Source: Bacillota bacterium (GTDB lineage Bacteria; Bacillota; Bacilli; Paenibacillales; Paenibacillaceae). From it: a DNA stretch of 7,331 bases. The first letter of the stretch is position 1. Every line of letters begins with the position of its first letter. Under the pieces are notes generated by a model. It worked only from the letters and a program-made list of their open reading frames with translations. It searched no databases and was not told the origin of the DNA. Below are positions 1 through 6,558 of the stretch, piece after piece. Location of the stretch: the NCBI GenBank assembly GCA_023418755.1, contig JAEZZE010000058.1, positions 1 to 7,331 of the forward strand. Direction: 5' to 3'. A program made the position numbers and the translations under genes.

Positions 1-1
1 C

Positions 2-1477
2 GAGTCGGATACGCTCGATGTCCATAAATCCGTTATGAATTTGACGAATCAGATCGGCGTCCAAATCGGAAGCTCCTTGCTTGCCGTCAATCCGGAAACG
101 GGCGCAATGGATCCCTACCTGGCCGAAAGCTATTCGGTCTCGGAGGACGGAACGACCTTGACGTTCATCATCCGTCAGGATGCCGTCTTCCACGACGGAA
201 CGCCGTTGACCGCCCAAAGCTTCAAGGAAACGTTCGAGCGAATCCTGAACCCGGATACGGGAGCGACCGCAGCGGCCGGTTTCATTAGGGGAGTGAAATC
301 CGTATCGGCTCCGGACGATCGAACGTTTGTTGTCGAAATGGAAACTCCCTCCGCAACGCTATTGAACAATATGGCCGATTCTCCCTATCTGCAACCGCTG
401 TCAATGACTGCCATCGAGGCAGCGGGATCGGAGTACGGCCGCAACCCGATCGGAGTAGGGCCTTGGAAATTCGACAAGTGGGTAACGGGGCAATCCGTCC
501 TTCTCTCCAGAAACGAGGAATTTAATTGGGCGCCGTTTTTTTACGACCACGAAGGCAAAGCTTATCCGGACCGGATCGAATACAAGTTCATTGCGGACAA
601 GCAGACGATGCTGGCGGCGTTGGACACCGGGTCTATCGATATTGCTTATAAAGTGGATGCCAGCGACGCGAAGCGCTACCGCGATAATCCGAATTTCACG
701 ATCGTAGAAGCGGATATGCAAGGCTTGGGCTTATTCATTGAAATGAATCTGGAGGACGAGCAGCTGCAAGACGTGAACGTCCGCAAAGCGATCAATAAAG
801 CCATTAACAGGGAAGCGATCATTCAGGCCGTGCTTAGCGGCGAGGGATCGCCGGCATACGGACCGCTTCCGTCCACGATTTTCGGCTACGATCCCGAAGT
901 CGAGCAATACGGATACAAGTTCGACTCGGATGGAGCCGCCCGGCTGTTGGAAAGCTCGGGATGGCAGAAGAACGGCAAAGGATGGATGGAGAAGGACGGA
1001 AAGACGCTGAGCCTCGAGCTTTCCATCCTGAATCAGGACAATCAGGCGGCCCAAATGATTCAAGCGATGCTGAAGGAGATCGGAATCGAGCTCAAACTCC
1101 AGGTCTGGGACCAGGGGACTTTGCTCGAGAAGGCCGCGCAAGGAGAGTACGACATGGCCTTCCTTCTATATGGTTACAATGATCCCGACATCCTGCACCA
1201 CTTTTTCCATTCGAGCCAGATCGGGGGGCTGAACCATGTTCGCCTGCGTAATCCCGAACTCGATCAACTGTTGGAGAAAGGCGCAAGGACGCTGGATCAG
1301 GAAGAAAGAAAACGGATTTACGCGGAAGCGCAGAGAATCATCGTCGACGGAGCGTACTGGGCACCGATCTTCGTGCCGAAATTGATCCATGTCGCGAATA
1401 ATAAGATTCAAAACGTCAAGTTGTCGAAAAGCACGCTGCTTTTGGACCTGTACGACAGTTGGGTGAAGCCTGAATGA
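2..1477 (+). CDS. ABC transporter substrate-binding protein, family 5 (peptide/nickel type), 5'-truncated by window edge
   Basis: This is the extracellular solute receptor of the importer encoded downstream; in a Gram-positive cell it would be a membrane-anchored lipoprotein that hands ligand to the two permeases. The frame is open from position 2 with no start codon before the ATG at 35, and the first residues (ESDTLDVHKS) match the early family motif in which a Leu-Asp pair begins the mature domain. The true start, signal peptide and lipobox cysteine therefore lie upstream of the window. About 491 residues are visible. Family 5 landmarks are the FHDGTPLTAQSF segment (188-223), the GVGPWKF segment (451-471), the DVNVRKAINKAINRE segment (769-813) with its usual arginine, and a C-terminal stretch typical of cluster C binding proteins. 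Its stop overlaps the permease start by 4 nt. Sequence alone does not decide whether the ligand is dipeptide, oligopeptide or something else. Confidence 0.93.
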   Translation, partial: ESDTLDVHKSVMNLTNQIGVQIGSSLLAVNPETGAMDPYLAESYSVSEDGTTLTFIIRQDAVFHDGTPLTAQSFKETFERILNPDTGATAAAGFIRGVKSVSAPDDRTFVVEMETPSATLLNNMADSPYLQPLSMTAIEAAGSEYGRNPIGVGPWKFDKWVTGQSVLLSRNEEFNWAPFFYDHEGKAYPDRIEYKFIADKQTMLAALDTGSIDIAYKVDASDAKRYRDNPNFTIVEADMQGLGLFIEMNLEDEQLQDVNVRKAINKAINREAIIQAVLSGEGSPAYGPLPSTIFGYDPEVEQYGYKFDSDGAARLLESSGWQKNGKGWMEKDGKTLSLELSILNQDNQAAQMIQAMLKEIGIELKLQVWDQGTLLEKAAQGEYDMAFLLYGYNDPDILHHFFHSSQIGGLNHVRLRNPELDQLLEKGARTLDQEERKRIYAEAQRIIVDGAYWAPIFVPKLIHVANNKIQNVKLSKSTLLLDLYDSWVKPE

Positions 1478-2409
1478 TTCGTTTCGTCATTCAACGCATC
1501 CTAAGCGGCTGCATCGTGATACTCGGATTGTCCGTTCTTTCCTTCCTGCTGGTTCATCTCGTTCCGGGCGATCCCGTTCAGATCATGCTCGGCATTCATG
1601 CGGCGCCGGAGCTTGTCCTGGAGCTTCGCAATCAATTGGGGCTGAACCAGCCCCTCTTGTTTCAATACGGCCATTATCTTTCCGATCTGTTGCAGGGAGA
1701 CCTCGGCCATTCGATTAAAACCGGCAGACCCGTTCTCGTCGAGATTGCGGAGCGTTTTCCCGAAACCGCCAAATTGGCCGTTTCGGCACTCTTCATCGCC
1801 ATTGCGTTCGGCATTTTGACGGGGACTTTGGCGGCGAGGTTCAAAGGCTCGATCATCGACACTCTATTTACCGGCTTTTCCACGATGGGCGTATCGGTTC
1901 CTAGCTTTTGGCTCGGTATTCTGCTTGTCATGCTGTTTTCCGTGTACTTGAAATGGTTTCCCATCGCCAACGGTACGGGTTTTAAGGATATGATTCTCCC
2001 CGCGGTCACGCTCGGAGTAGTCGCTTCGACGATGATCGGCAGATTGACGAGAAACGGAATGGTGGAAGCGCTATCCAACGAGTACATCCGGACGGCGAGA
2101 GCGAAAGGGTTGGATGAGCGCACCGTCTTGTTTCGGCATGCGTTGCGGAACGTACTCATTCCCGTCATTACCGTTATCGGGCTGCAGTTGGCCTCTTTGA
2201 TCGGAGGAACGGTCATTATCGAACAAGTATTCAATTGGCCGGGACTCGGAACGTTGGCCATCGGGGCGATCCTGTCGCGGGATTTTCCTCTTATTCAGGG
2301 GACGATCCTATTCATGGGCGTCGTTTACGTCGTCATTAATATCATCGTCGATATTTTATACCATGCGGTCGATCCTCGAGTCGAATTCAGCGCGAAGGTG
2401 GCAAAATGA
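1474..2409 (+). CDS. Peptide-type ABC transporter permease, DppB/OppB family
   Basis: One of the two membrane-spanning subunits that form the translocation path of the importer. It has 311 residues, normal for the family. The N terminus MIRFVIQRIL followed by a hydrophobic helix (about residues 9-30) ending in HLVPGDP is the classic DppB opening. Five further hydrophobic segments are visible near 98-120, 137-157, 172-190, 225-250 and 274-296, giving six helices. The cytoplasmic EAA loop that docks on an ATPase is seen at about 198-231 (EALSNEYIRTARAKG, then RHALRN and IP). The C terminus has the usual DILYHAVDPR. The ATG overlaps the upstream stop as ATGA, and a weak GGGTGA ribosome-binding sequence sits at 1461-1466, so translation is probably coupled to the binding-protein gene. 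The transport substrate is not determined by this subunit's sequence. Confidence 0.95.
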   Translation: MIRFVIQRILSGCIVILGLSVLSFLLVHLVPGDPVQIMLGIHAAPELVLELRNQLGLNQPLLFQYGHYLSDLLQGDLGHSIKTGRPVLVEIAERFPETAKLAVSALFIAIAFGILTGTLAARFKGSIIDTLFTGFSTMGVSVPSFWLGILLVMLFSVYLKWFPIANGTGFKDMILPAVTLGVVASTMIGRLTRNGMVEALSNEYIRTARAKGLDERTVLFRHALRNVLIPVITVIGLQLASLIGGTVIIEQVFNWPGLGTLAIGAILSRDFPLIQGTILFMGVVYVVINIIVDILYHAVDPRVEFSAKVAK

Positions 2410-3243
2410 ATGAGGACAGACGCTATAAAGAAGATGATGAGTCATGTTCGGGTAAAATATTGTTTTTATTTTCTTGCCGGCATTGTCGCGATCGGGGTGC
2501 TGGCTCCGCTTCTTTCCCCCTATCCTCCCGAAAAGCCCTTTTACGATTCGATCCTGCAGCCTCCAAGCTTGGCGCACTGGCTCGGAACCGACGCGATCGG
2601 AAGAGATGTTCTATCCCGAATGATTCACGGCGTACGAGTCACGTTAAGCGTCTCTCTCATGGCCGTGCTCATTACGTTTACGGTCGGCCTCCTTATCGGA
2701 TTGATCAGCGCATACGCAGGAGGAGCGCTGGATAATGTTCTCATGCGGATCATGGATGTTTTCCTGGCATTGCCCAGCATCATGCTTGCCTTGGCTATTG
2801 TAGCTATCCTGGGTCCCGGCATGACCCATGCGATGATCGCGGTCGGAATATCCTCGATCCCCGCTTTTGCAAGACTGGTGCGAAGCGCCGCCCTGTCCAT
2901 TAAAGCGTCGGGTTTCGTGGAGGCCAGCAAATCGATCGGTTCTTCTCCCGGCTGGATCGTTCGCCGGCACTATCTTCCCAACATAGCGGGCGTGCTGCTT
3001 GTCTATACGATGCTGTTCATCGGAATCGCGATACTGGAGACGGCCGCTCTCAGTTTTATCGGACTTGGCGCGCAACCCCCTACTCCGGAATGGGGAACGA
3101 TGCTCAGCGAAGGAAAGAAACACATTTACGATGCCTGGTGGTTGGCCACTTTTCCCGGCATCGTGATTACGGCGGTCGTTTTCGTCGTCAATTTTTTAAG
3201 CGATTCGCTCCAAAGCGTCTTTGATCCGAAATCGTCCGCATAA
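2410..3243 (+). CDS. Peptide-type ABC transporter permease, DppC/OppC family
   Basis: Second membrane subunit, expected to pair with the DppB-like protein. It has 277 residues, slightly short for DppC/OppC, mainly from a short N-terminal tail. Recognisable features are the first helix at about 17-36 ending in LLSPYPP, the HWLGTDAIGRDVLSR motif at 56-70, the EAA-type loop at about 165-191 (GFVEASKSIGSSPGWIV then LPN), and the SFIGLGAQPPTPEWGTML signature at 215-232. The C terminus ends with FLSDSLQSVFDPK, as usual. The ATG at 2410 directly follows the upstream TGA at 2407-2409, with an AAGGTGG ribosome-binding sequence at 2395-2401. An out-of-frame ATG at 2406 overlaps the preceding stop but leads to a frame unlike any permease. 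In-frame ATGs at 2434 and 2437 are alternatives but have no better ribosome binding site. Confidence 0.94.
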   Translation: MRTDAIKKMMSHVRVKYCFYFLAGIVAIGVLAPLLSPYPPEKPFYDSILQPPSLAHWLGTDAIGRDVLSRMIHGVRVTLSVSLMAVLITFTVGLLIGLISAYAGGALDNVLMRIMDVFLALPSIMLALAIVAILGPGMTHAMIAVGISSIPAFARLVRSAALSIKASGFVEASKSIGSSPGWIVRRHYLPNIAGVLLVYTMLFIGIAILETAALSFIGLGAQPPTPEWGTMLSEGKKHIYDAWWLATFPGIVITAVVFVVNFLSDSLQSVFDPKSSA

Positions 3244-3248
3244 GCAAG

Positions 3249-3256
3249 AGGAGGTG
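3249..3256 (+). promoter_or_regulatory. Ribosome binding site of the DppD-like ATPase gene
   Basis: AGGAGGTG lies 8 nt before the ATG at 3265, within the 21-nt gap after the permease stop. It is nearly a full match to the 16S rRNA anti-Shine-Dalgarno and is the strongest site in the cluster. It supports the chosen start and suggests efficient independent initiation of this gene. Confidence 0.85.
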
Positions 3257-3264
3257 CAGTCCCC

Positions 3265-4239
3265 ATGTCCACGCTCCTGGAAGTACAAGGGCTGACCACG
3301 AAGTTGAAAACGAAGGACGGTCTGCTGTCTGTCATCGAGGGAGTCGACTTCTCGATCGAAAAAGGGGAGGTAATGGGAGTCGTCGGGGAATCCGGTTGCG
3401 GGAAGAGCGTCACTTCCCTTTCCATCCTGCAGCTCCTCGGCAAAAACGCCGCCTCGACCGGAAAGGTGCTCTATGGAGAGACCAATCTGCTGGAGCTGAA
3501 GGAAAGCGACTGGAGAAGGATCAGGGGAAAAGAAATTTCCATGATCTTTCAGGATCCGATGGTCTCCCTGAATCCGGTGATCCCGATCGGGAAGCAGATC
3601 GGAGAGACGATACAAAAGCATGAGAAGCTGAAGGGACCGATCGTCAAGGAAAAGGTCATCGAACTTCTTCGGATCGTCGGGATTCCAAGGGCGGACGAAG
3701 TTTATCGCGAGTATCCGCATCGATTGTCCGGCGGCATGAAGCAGCGGGTCATGATTGCGATGGCGATCGCCTGCCATCCCGCCTTGCTCATCGCGGACGA
3801 GCCGACGACGGCCCTCGACGTGACCATTCAAGCCCAGATCTTGGAGCTGCTGAAATCGCTGAAGGCCAAGTACGGGATGTCCCTCTTGCTGATTACCCAC
3901 GATCTTGGCGTCGTGGCCGAAATGTGCGATCGGGTCGTCGTCATGTATGCCGGACAGGTCGTGGAAACCGCGGACACGAGAACGCTGCTGCGGAATCCCA
4001 AGCATCCCTACACGACGGGATTGATCCAATCGACTCCCCGGCATTCCAAAGGGGAGAAGCGACTGAACTCGATACCGGGGCAGGTTCCTACCCCCGACCG
4101 CTATTTGTCCGGCTGCCGATTCGCGGACAGGTGCCCGAATGCGATGGACATCTGTCTCGGCGCCGCACCGCCCTTGATCGAACTCGATCGCCATAGCTCT
4201 TGCAGATGCTGGTTATATCAAGTCGAATCGGAGGAGTGA
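3265..4239 (+). CDS. Peptide-type ABC transporter ATP-binding protein, DppD/OppD family
   Basis: Cytoplasmic ATPase that powers the importer, probably as a heterodimer with the second ATPase at 5371-6342. Of its 324 residues, the canonical elements are Walker A GESGCGKS (41-48), Q-loop glutamine 96 in FQDPMVSLNP, signature LSGGM (154-158; the Met variant is usual in DppD/OppD), Walker B LLIADEP (174-180) with catalytic Glu179, the D-loop ALD (183-185), and switch His212. The C-terminal oligopeptide/dipeptide transporter domain (about 235-320) carries Cys284, Cys290, Cys297 and Cys313, the spacing associated with a [4Fe-4S] cluster in studied DppD/OppD proteins; Cys315 is an extra cysteine. 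All ATPase motifs are intact, so it should be active. The stop at 4237-4239 lies just after the ribosome binding site of the dehydrogenase gene, linking their translation. Confidence 0.95.
   Translation: MSTLLEVQGLTTKLKTKDGLLSVIEGVDFSIEKGEVMGVVGESGCGKSVTSLSILQLLGKNAASTGKVLYGETNLLELKESDWRRIRGKEISMIFQDPMVSLNPVIPIGKQIGETIQKHEKLKGPIVKEKVIELLRIVGIPRADEVYREYPHRLSGGMKQRVMIAMAIACHPALLIADEPTTALDVTIQAQILELLKSLKAKYGMSLLLITHDLGVVAEMCDRVVVMYAGQVVETADTRTLLRNPKHPYTTGLIQSTPRHSKGEKRLNSIPGQVPTPDRYLSGCRFADRCPNAMDICLGAAPPLIELDRHSSCRCWLYQVESEE
4230..4236 (+). promoter_or_regulatory. Ribosome binding site deciding the GTG start of leucine dehydrogenase
   Basis: GGAGGAG sits inside the last codons of the upstream ATPase gene, immediately before its TGA, and 9 nt before GTG 4246. 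The in-frame ATG at 4264 would be 27 nt away, too far for this site. This favours GTG as the start and suggests coupling to translation of the preceding gene. Confidence 0.8.
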
Positions 4240-4245
4240 CCAACC

Positions 4246-5346
4246 GTGGAAATCTTGCATGACATGGAAAAACACGATTATGAACAAGTGATCGTTTGTC
4301 AGGACAAGCAGTCCGGTTTAAAGGCGATTATCGTTATCCACGATACGACGCTCGGCCCCGCGCTAGGAGGAACCCGAATGTGGAGGTATGCCTCGGAAAA
4401 GGACGCCTTCGAGGATGCTCTTCGACTCGCCAGAGGGATGACTTACAAAAACGCGGTGGCCGGTTTGGACCTGGGGGGCGGTAAAGCGGTCATCATCGGC
4501 GACCCCCGGACCGATAAAAACCGGGAGATGTTCCGGATTTTCGGACGGTACGTTCAAGGATTGAACGGACGCTACATTACGGCGGAAGACGTAGGGACGA
4601 CCGTAGAGGATATGGACCTCGTCCATGAAGAAACCGACTACGTGACGGGCATTTCTCCGTTGTTCGGTTCATCGGGGAACCCTTCTCCCGTTACCGCTTA
4701 CGGCGTGTATGTCGGGATGAAAGCCGCAGCCAAGGAAGCCTTCGGGACGGACGAGCTTTCCGGCAAGGTCGTCGCCGTTCAGGGAGTCGGCAACGTATCC
4801 TACTCTTTATGCCGCTATCTCCATGCCGAAGGCGCTTCGCTGATCGTTACGGATATTCGTAAAGAGGCCGTCAATCGGGCCGTAAAGGAGTTTGGAGCGA
4901 GAGCCGTAGACGTCGACGGGATTTTTGACGCGGCGTGCGATATTTTTGCCCCTTGCGCCTTGGGGGCGGTCATCAATGACGACACCCTGCCCCGGCTTAA
5001 AGCCAAAGTCGTCGCCGGCGCGGCAAACAACCAATTGAAAGACGAAGCCCACGGGCATTTGATCCACGAGAAAGGGATTTTGTACGTTCCCGATTACGTC
5101 ATCAATGCCGGCGGCGTCATCAACATCGCCGATGAATTGAGCGGCTACAACCGGGAACGCGCCATGAAAAAGGTGGAAAAGATTTATGATAACGTCGCAC
5201 GAGTGATCGACATTTCCAAGCGGGATCGCATCCCGGCGTTCAAGGCCGCCGACATCATGGCGGAAGAACGCATACAGCGGAAAAGCAGCGCCGGAAAAAT
5301 CTTTTTGCAAAACGAACTCGATAGGCCGTCGCGCCGGATTCGTTAA
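4246..5346 (+). CDS. bcd: Leucine dehydrogenase (branched-chain amino acid dehydrogenase)
   Basis: Cytoplasmic NAD-dependent enzyme (EC 1.4.1.9) that reversibly deaminates L-leucine, and usually valine and isoleucine, to the 2-oxo acid and ammonia. It has 366 residues, close to the roughly 364 of Bacillus LeuDH and shorter than glutamate dehydrogenases. The start follows the family N terminus, including the MEKHDYEQ stretch at residue 7. Substrate lysine Lys68 (TYK), catalytic Lys80 (LGGGK) and Asp115 (TAEDVGT) are at the LeuDH positions. Pocket residues Leu40, Ala113 and Val291 are present, with Ile294 where Bacillus has Val. The Rossmann domain shows GVGNV (180-184) and Asp203 after the second strand, fitting NAD preference. 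Asn261-Asn262 and the NAGGVIN segment (287-293) are also present. It sits between the two ATPase genes of an importer, without the ptb, buk or bkd genes that accompany bcd in Bacillus, which suggests a catabolic role tied to uptake. Specificity among branched-chain substrates is inferred from similarity. Confidence 0.95.
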   Translation: MEILHDMEKHDYEQVIVCQDKQSGLKAIIVIHDTTLGPALGGTRMWRYASEKDAFEDALRLARGMTYKNAVAGLDLGGGKAVIIGDPRTDKNREMFRIFGRYVQGLNGRYITAEDVGTTVEDMDLVHEETDYVTGISPLFGSSGNPSPVTAYGVYVGMKAAAKEAFGTDELSGKVVAVQGVGNVSYSLCRYLHAEGASLIVTDIRKEAVNRAVKEFGARAVDVDGIFDAACDIFAPCALGAVINDDTLPRLKAKVVAGAANNQLKDEAHGHLIHEKGILYVPDYVINAGGVINIADELSGYNRERAMKKVEKIYDNVARVIDISKRDRIPAFKAADIMAEERIQRKSSAGKIFLQNELDRPSRRIR

Positions 5347-5357
5347 AGTATCTTGTG

Positions 5358-5364
5358 AGGAGGG
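5358..5364 (+). promoter_or_regulatory. Ribosome binding site deciding the TTG start of the DppF-like ATPase
   Basis: AGGAGGG lies 6 nt before TTG 5371. An in-frame TGA at 5356-5358 overlaps the start of this site, so no start further upstream is possible. The next in-frame ATG (5629) is beyond the Walker A coding region. TTG is therefore the only reasonable start. Confidence 0.82.
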
Positions 5365-5370
5365 ATCGGC

Positions 5371-6342
5371 TTGACATCGCCACTGCTGCAGGTGGAAAAT
5401 CTCGAGAAGAAATTCGCGGTCAACACCTCCTGGTTCGGGCCGTCCAAATACGTTCATGCGGTAAACGGCGTGAGTCTGGAGCTGTATCCAGGCGAAACGA
5501 TAGCCATCGTCGGCGAGTCGGGCTCCGGGAAATCGACAACGGGAAGGTGCTTGTTGCGGTTGGTCGAGCCTTCGGGCGGGAGCATACGGTTCGAAGGAAA
5601 AGAGATTACGAACGTCGGAAAGAAGGAAATGAACAGGCTTCGCAAAGACATTCAAATGGTGTTTCAGGATTCGATGGCCGTCATGAATCCCAAAATGACG
5701 ATAAGGGACATCGTAGCGGAGCCATTGATCGCCCATCGCGTTCCGAAGGGCGATCACGACCGTAAAATCAGGGAAATTGTCGAGTGGGTCGGCTTATCCG
5801 ACCAGCACTTGTCGCGATATCCCCACGAGCTGTCCGGCGGGCAGCGGCAGCGAATCGGCATTGCCAGAGCGATCATCCTCAGACCGAAAGCGGTCGTTCT
5901 GGACGAACCGGTGTCGGCCTTGGACGTGTCCGTCCAGTCGCAAATCTTGAATTTGCTGCAGGATCTGCAAGAGGAGCTTGGACTCGCCTACATTTTCATT
6001 TCGCACGATATGGGCGTAGTCGAGCATATCGCCCATCGAGTAGGCGTTATGTACATGGGGGAGATGGTCGAATTCGCCGACAAGGACCGGCTGTTCGCCA
6101 ACCCGCTTCACCCCTATACGAAGGCGCTGCTGTCGTCCATTCCGAGATCCGATCCCGACGAAGAAAGGGAACGGGTCATCTTGAAAGGCGAGCTCCCGTC
6201 TCCTTCCGATCCGCCTTCCGGCTGTAAATTTCATACTCGCTGCATGCATGCGACCGATACATGCAAGATCGTCCGACCCGAAATCTACGAATCGGAAGGC
6301 CGCAAAGTTTCCTGTCATTTATATGAGGCGAATGTCGGGTGA
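5371..6342 (+). CDS. Peptide-type ABC transporter ATP-binding protein, DppF/OppF family
   Basis: Second ATPase of the importer and likely partner of the DppD-like subunit. It has 323 residues from a TTG start. The N-terminal segment with WFGPSKYVHAVNGVS (21-35) is the extended opening typical of OppF/DppF. Motifs are Walker A GESGSGKS (48-55), Q-loop Gln99, signature LSGGQ (154-158), Walker B AVVLDEP (174-180) with Glu179, SALD (182-185) and switch His212. The C-terminal transporter domain has Cys285, Cys291, Cys298 and Cys315, nearly the same spacing as in the partner. The segment after the Q-loop reads QDSMAVMNPKMT, where the family usually has QDP and SLNP. It is separated from the first ATPase by the leucine dehydrogenase gene and has a 24-nt upstream gap. 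It is the last gene before the terminator. No defect is visible. Confidence 0.95.
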   Translation: MTSPLLQVENLEKKFAVNTSWFGPSKYVHAVNGVSLELYPGETIAIVGESGSGKSTTGRCLLRLVEPSGGSIRFEGKEITNVGKKEMNRLRKDIQMVFQDSMAVMNPKMTIRDIVAEPLIAHRVPKGDHDRKIREIVEWVGLSDQHLSRYPHELSGGQRQRIGIARAIILRPKAVVLDEPVSALDVSVQSQILNLLQDLQEELGLAYIFISHDMGVVEHIAHRVGVMYMGEMVEFADKDRLFANPLHPYTKALLSSIPRSDPDEERERVILKGELPSPSDPPSGCKFHTRCMHATDTCKIVRPEIYESEGRKVSCHLYEANVG

Positions 6343-6362
6343 CGGCCTTTTCGAATGCGATA

Positions 6363-6404
6363 AAAAAGCAACAAGCGCTCCGAAGGCGAGTCTTGTTGCT
6401 TTTT
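6363..6404 (+). terminator. Intrinsic terminator closing the importer cluster
   Basis: A perfect 13-nt inverted repeat has its left arm at 6363-6375 (AAAAAGCAACAAG) and its right arm at 6392-6404 (CTTGTTGCTTTTT). They flank a 16-nt loop in which CTC (6378-6380) can pair with GAG (6388-6390) to extend the stem. The right arm ends in five T residues. It begins 20 nt after the ATPase stop. The A-tract at 6362-6367 would act as a T-tract on the other strand, so it could terminate in both directions, although no minus-strand gene is visible in this window. Confidence 0.9.
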
Positions 6405-6464
6405 CGCGTCATGTCTCATCCGAAGCCGCCGATCGGCTGAAGACGGATACGTTAAAACGAGATT

Positions 6465-6482
6465 AATCCAATATTATGGATT
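6465..6482. repeat. Dyad AATCCA-N6-TGGATT upstream of serA
   Basis: The arms at 6465-6470 and 6477-6482 are perfect 6-nt complements around a 6-nt AT-only centre that overlaps the TATTAT hexamer. It could be a protein-binding site or a weak hairpin. Its position over the best -10-like sequence would suit an operator, but this is inference. Confidence 0.4.
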
Positions 6483-6500
6483 GCTCAAACATGCCAACTA

Positions 6501-6516
6501 TGGATGTGTATATCCA
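6501..6516. repeat. Dyad TGGAT-N6-ATCCA upstream of serA
   Basis: The arms at 6501-6505 and 6512-6516 use the same pentamer as the dyad at 6465-6482 but in reversed order, again with a 6-nt spacer. The dyad centres are 35 bp apart, and the second ends 48 nt before the serA start. A role as operator or leader hairpin is possible but unproven. Confidence 0.4.
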
Positions 6517-6551
6517 AGCCAAACTTTGATAAGCTGTCAGTTAGAGAGAAA

Positions 6552-6558
6552 GGGAGGA
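6552..6558 (+). promoter_or_regulatory. Ribosome binding site of serA
   Basis: GGGAGGA lies 6 nt before ATG 6565 and supports that start, which also matches the N terminus of Bacillus SerA (MF-VLVSD). Confidence 0.85.

Larger units (their letters stand above)
2..6404 (+). other. Putative transcription unit: peptide-type ABC importer plus leucine dehydrogenase
   Basis: Six same-strand genes run with a 4-nt overlap, direct abutment, and gaps of 21, 6 and 24 nt, leaving no room for ordinary internal promoters outside coding sequence. The first intrinsic terminator follows the last gene. The promoter and any earlier genes are left of the window. Co-transcription is inferred from spacing only. 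Confidence 0.75.

Noticed and set aside
35..37. ATG at 35 as the real start of the binding protein
   Set aside because: The frame is open upstream to the window edge, the preceding residues fit the family, and starting here would leave no signal peptide or lipobox.
3196..4194. Long minus-strand open frame (332 codons) opposite the DppD-like ATPase gene
   Set aside because: The plus strand encodes a full ATPase with all motifs. The antisense product is rich in Arg, Asp, His and Gln with no recognisable domain, as expected of a shadow frame in GC-rich coding DNA.
4246..5346. Glutamate or phenylalanine dehydrogenase instead of leucine dehydrogenase
   Set aside because: The length of 366 residues, near-identity to Bacillus LeuDH segments around Lys68, Lys80 and Asp115, and the N-terminal MEKHDYEQ stretch all favour LeuDH.
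5371..5376. TTGACA, a perfect -35 promoter hexamer
   Set aside because: It is the TTG start codon plus the next codon of the second ATPase; no TATAAT-like hexamer follows at 16-18 nt, where the sequence is GC-rich coding DNA.
4807..5757. Minus-strand open frame (316 codons) opposite the dehydrogenase and second ATPase genes
   Set aside because: It spans two well-supported plus-strand genes and their gap, and shows no family features.
6248..6466. Small plus-strand open frame of 72 codons across the ATPase gene end and the intergenic region
   Set aside because: It overlaps the end of the ATPase gene in another frame, runs through the terminator hairpin and has no ribosome binding site.
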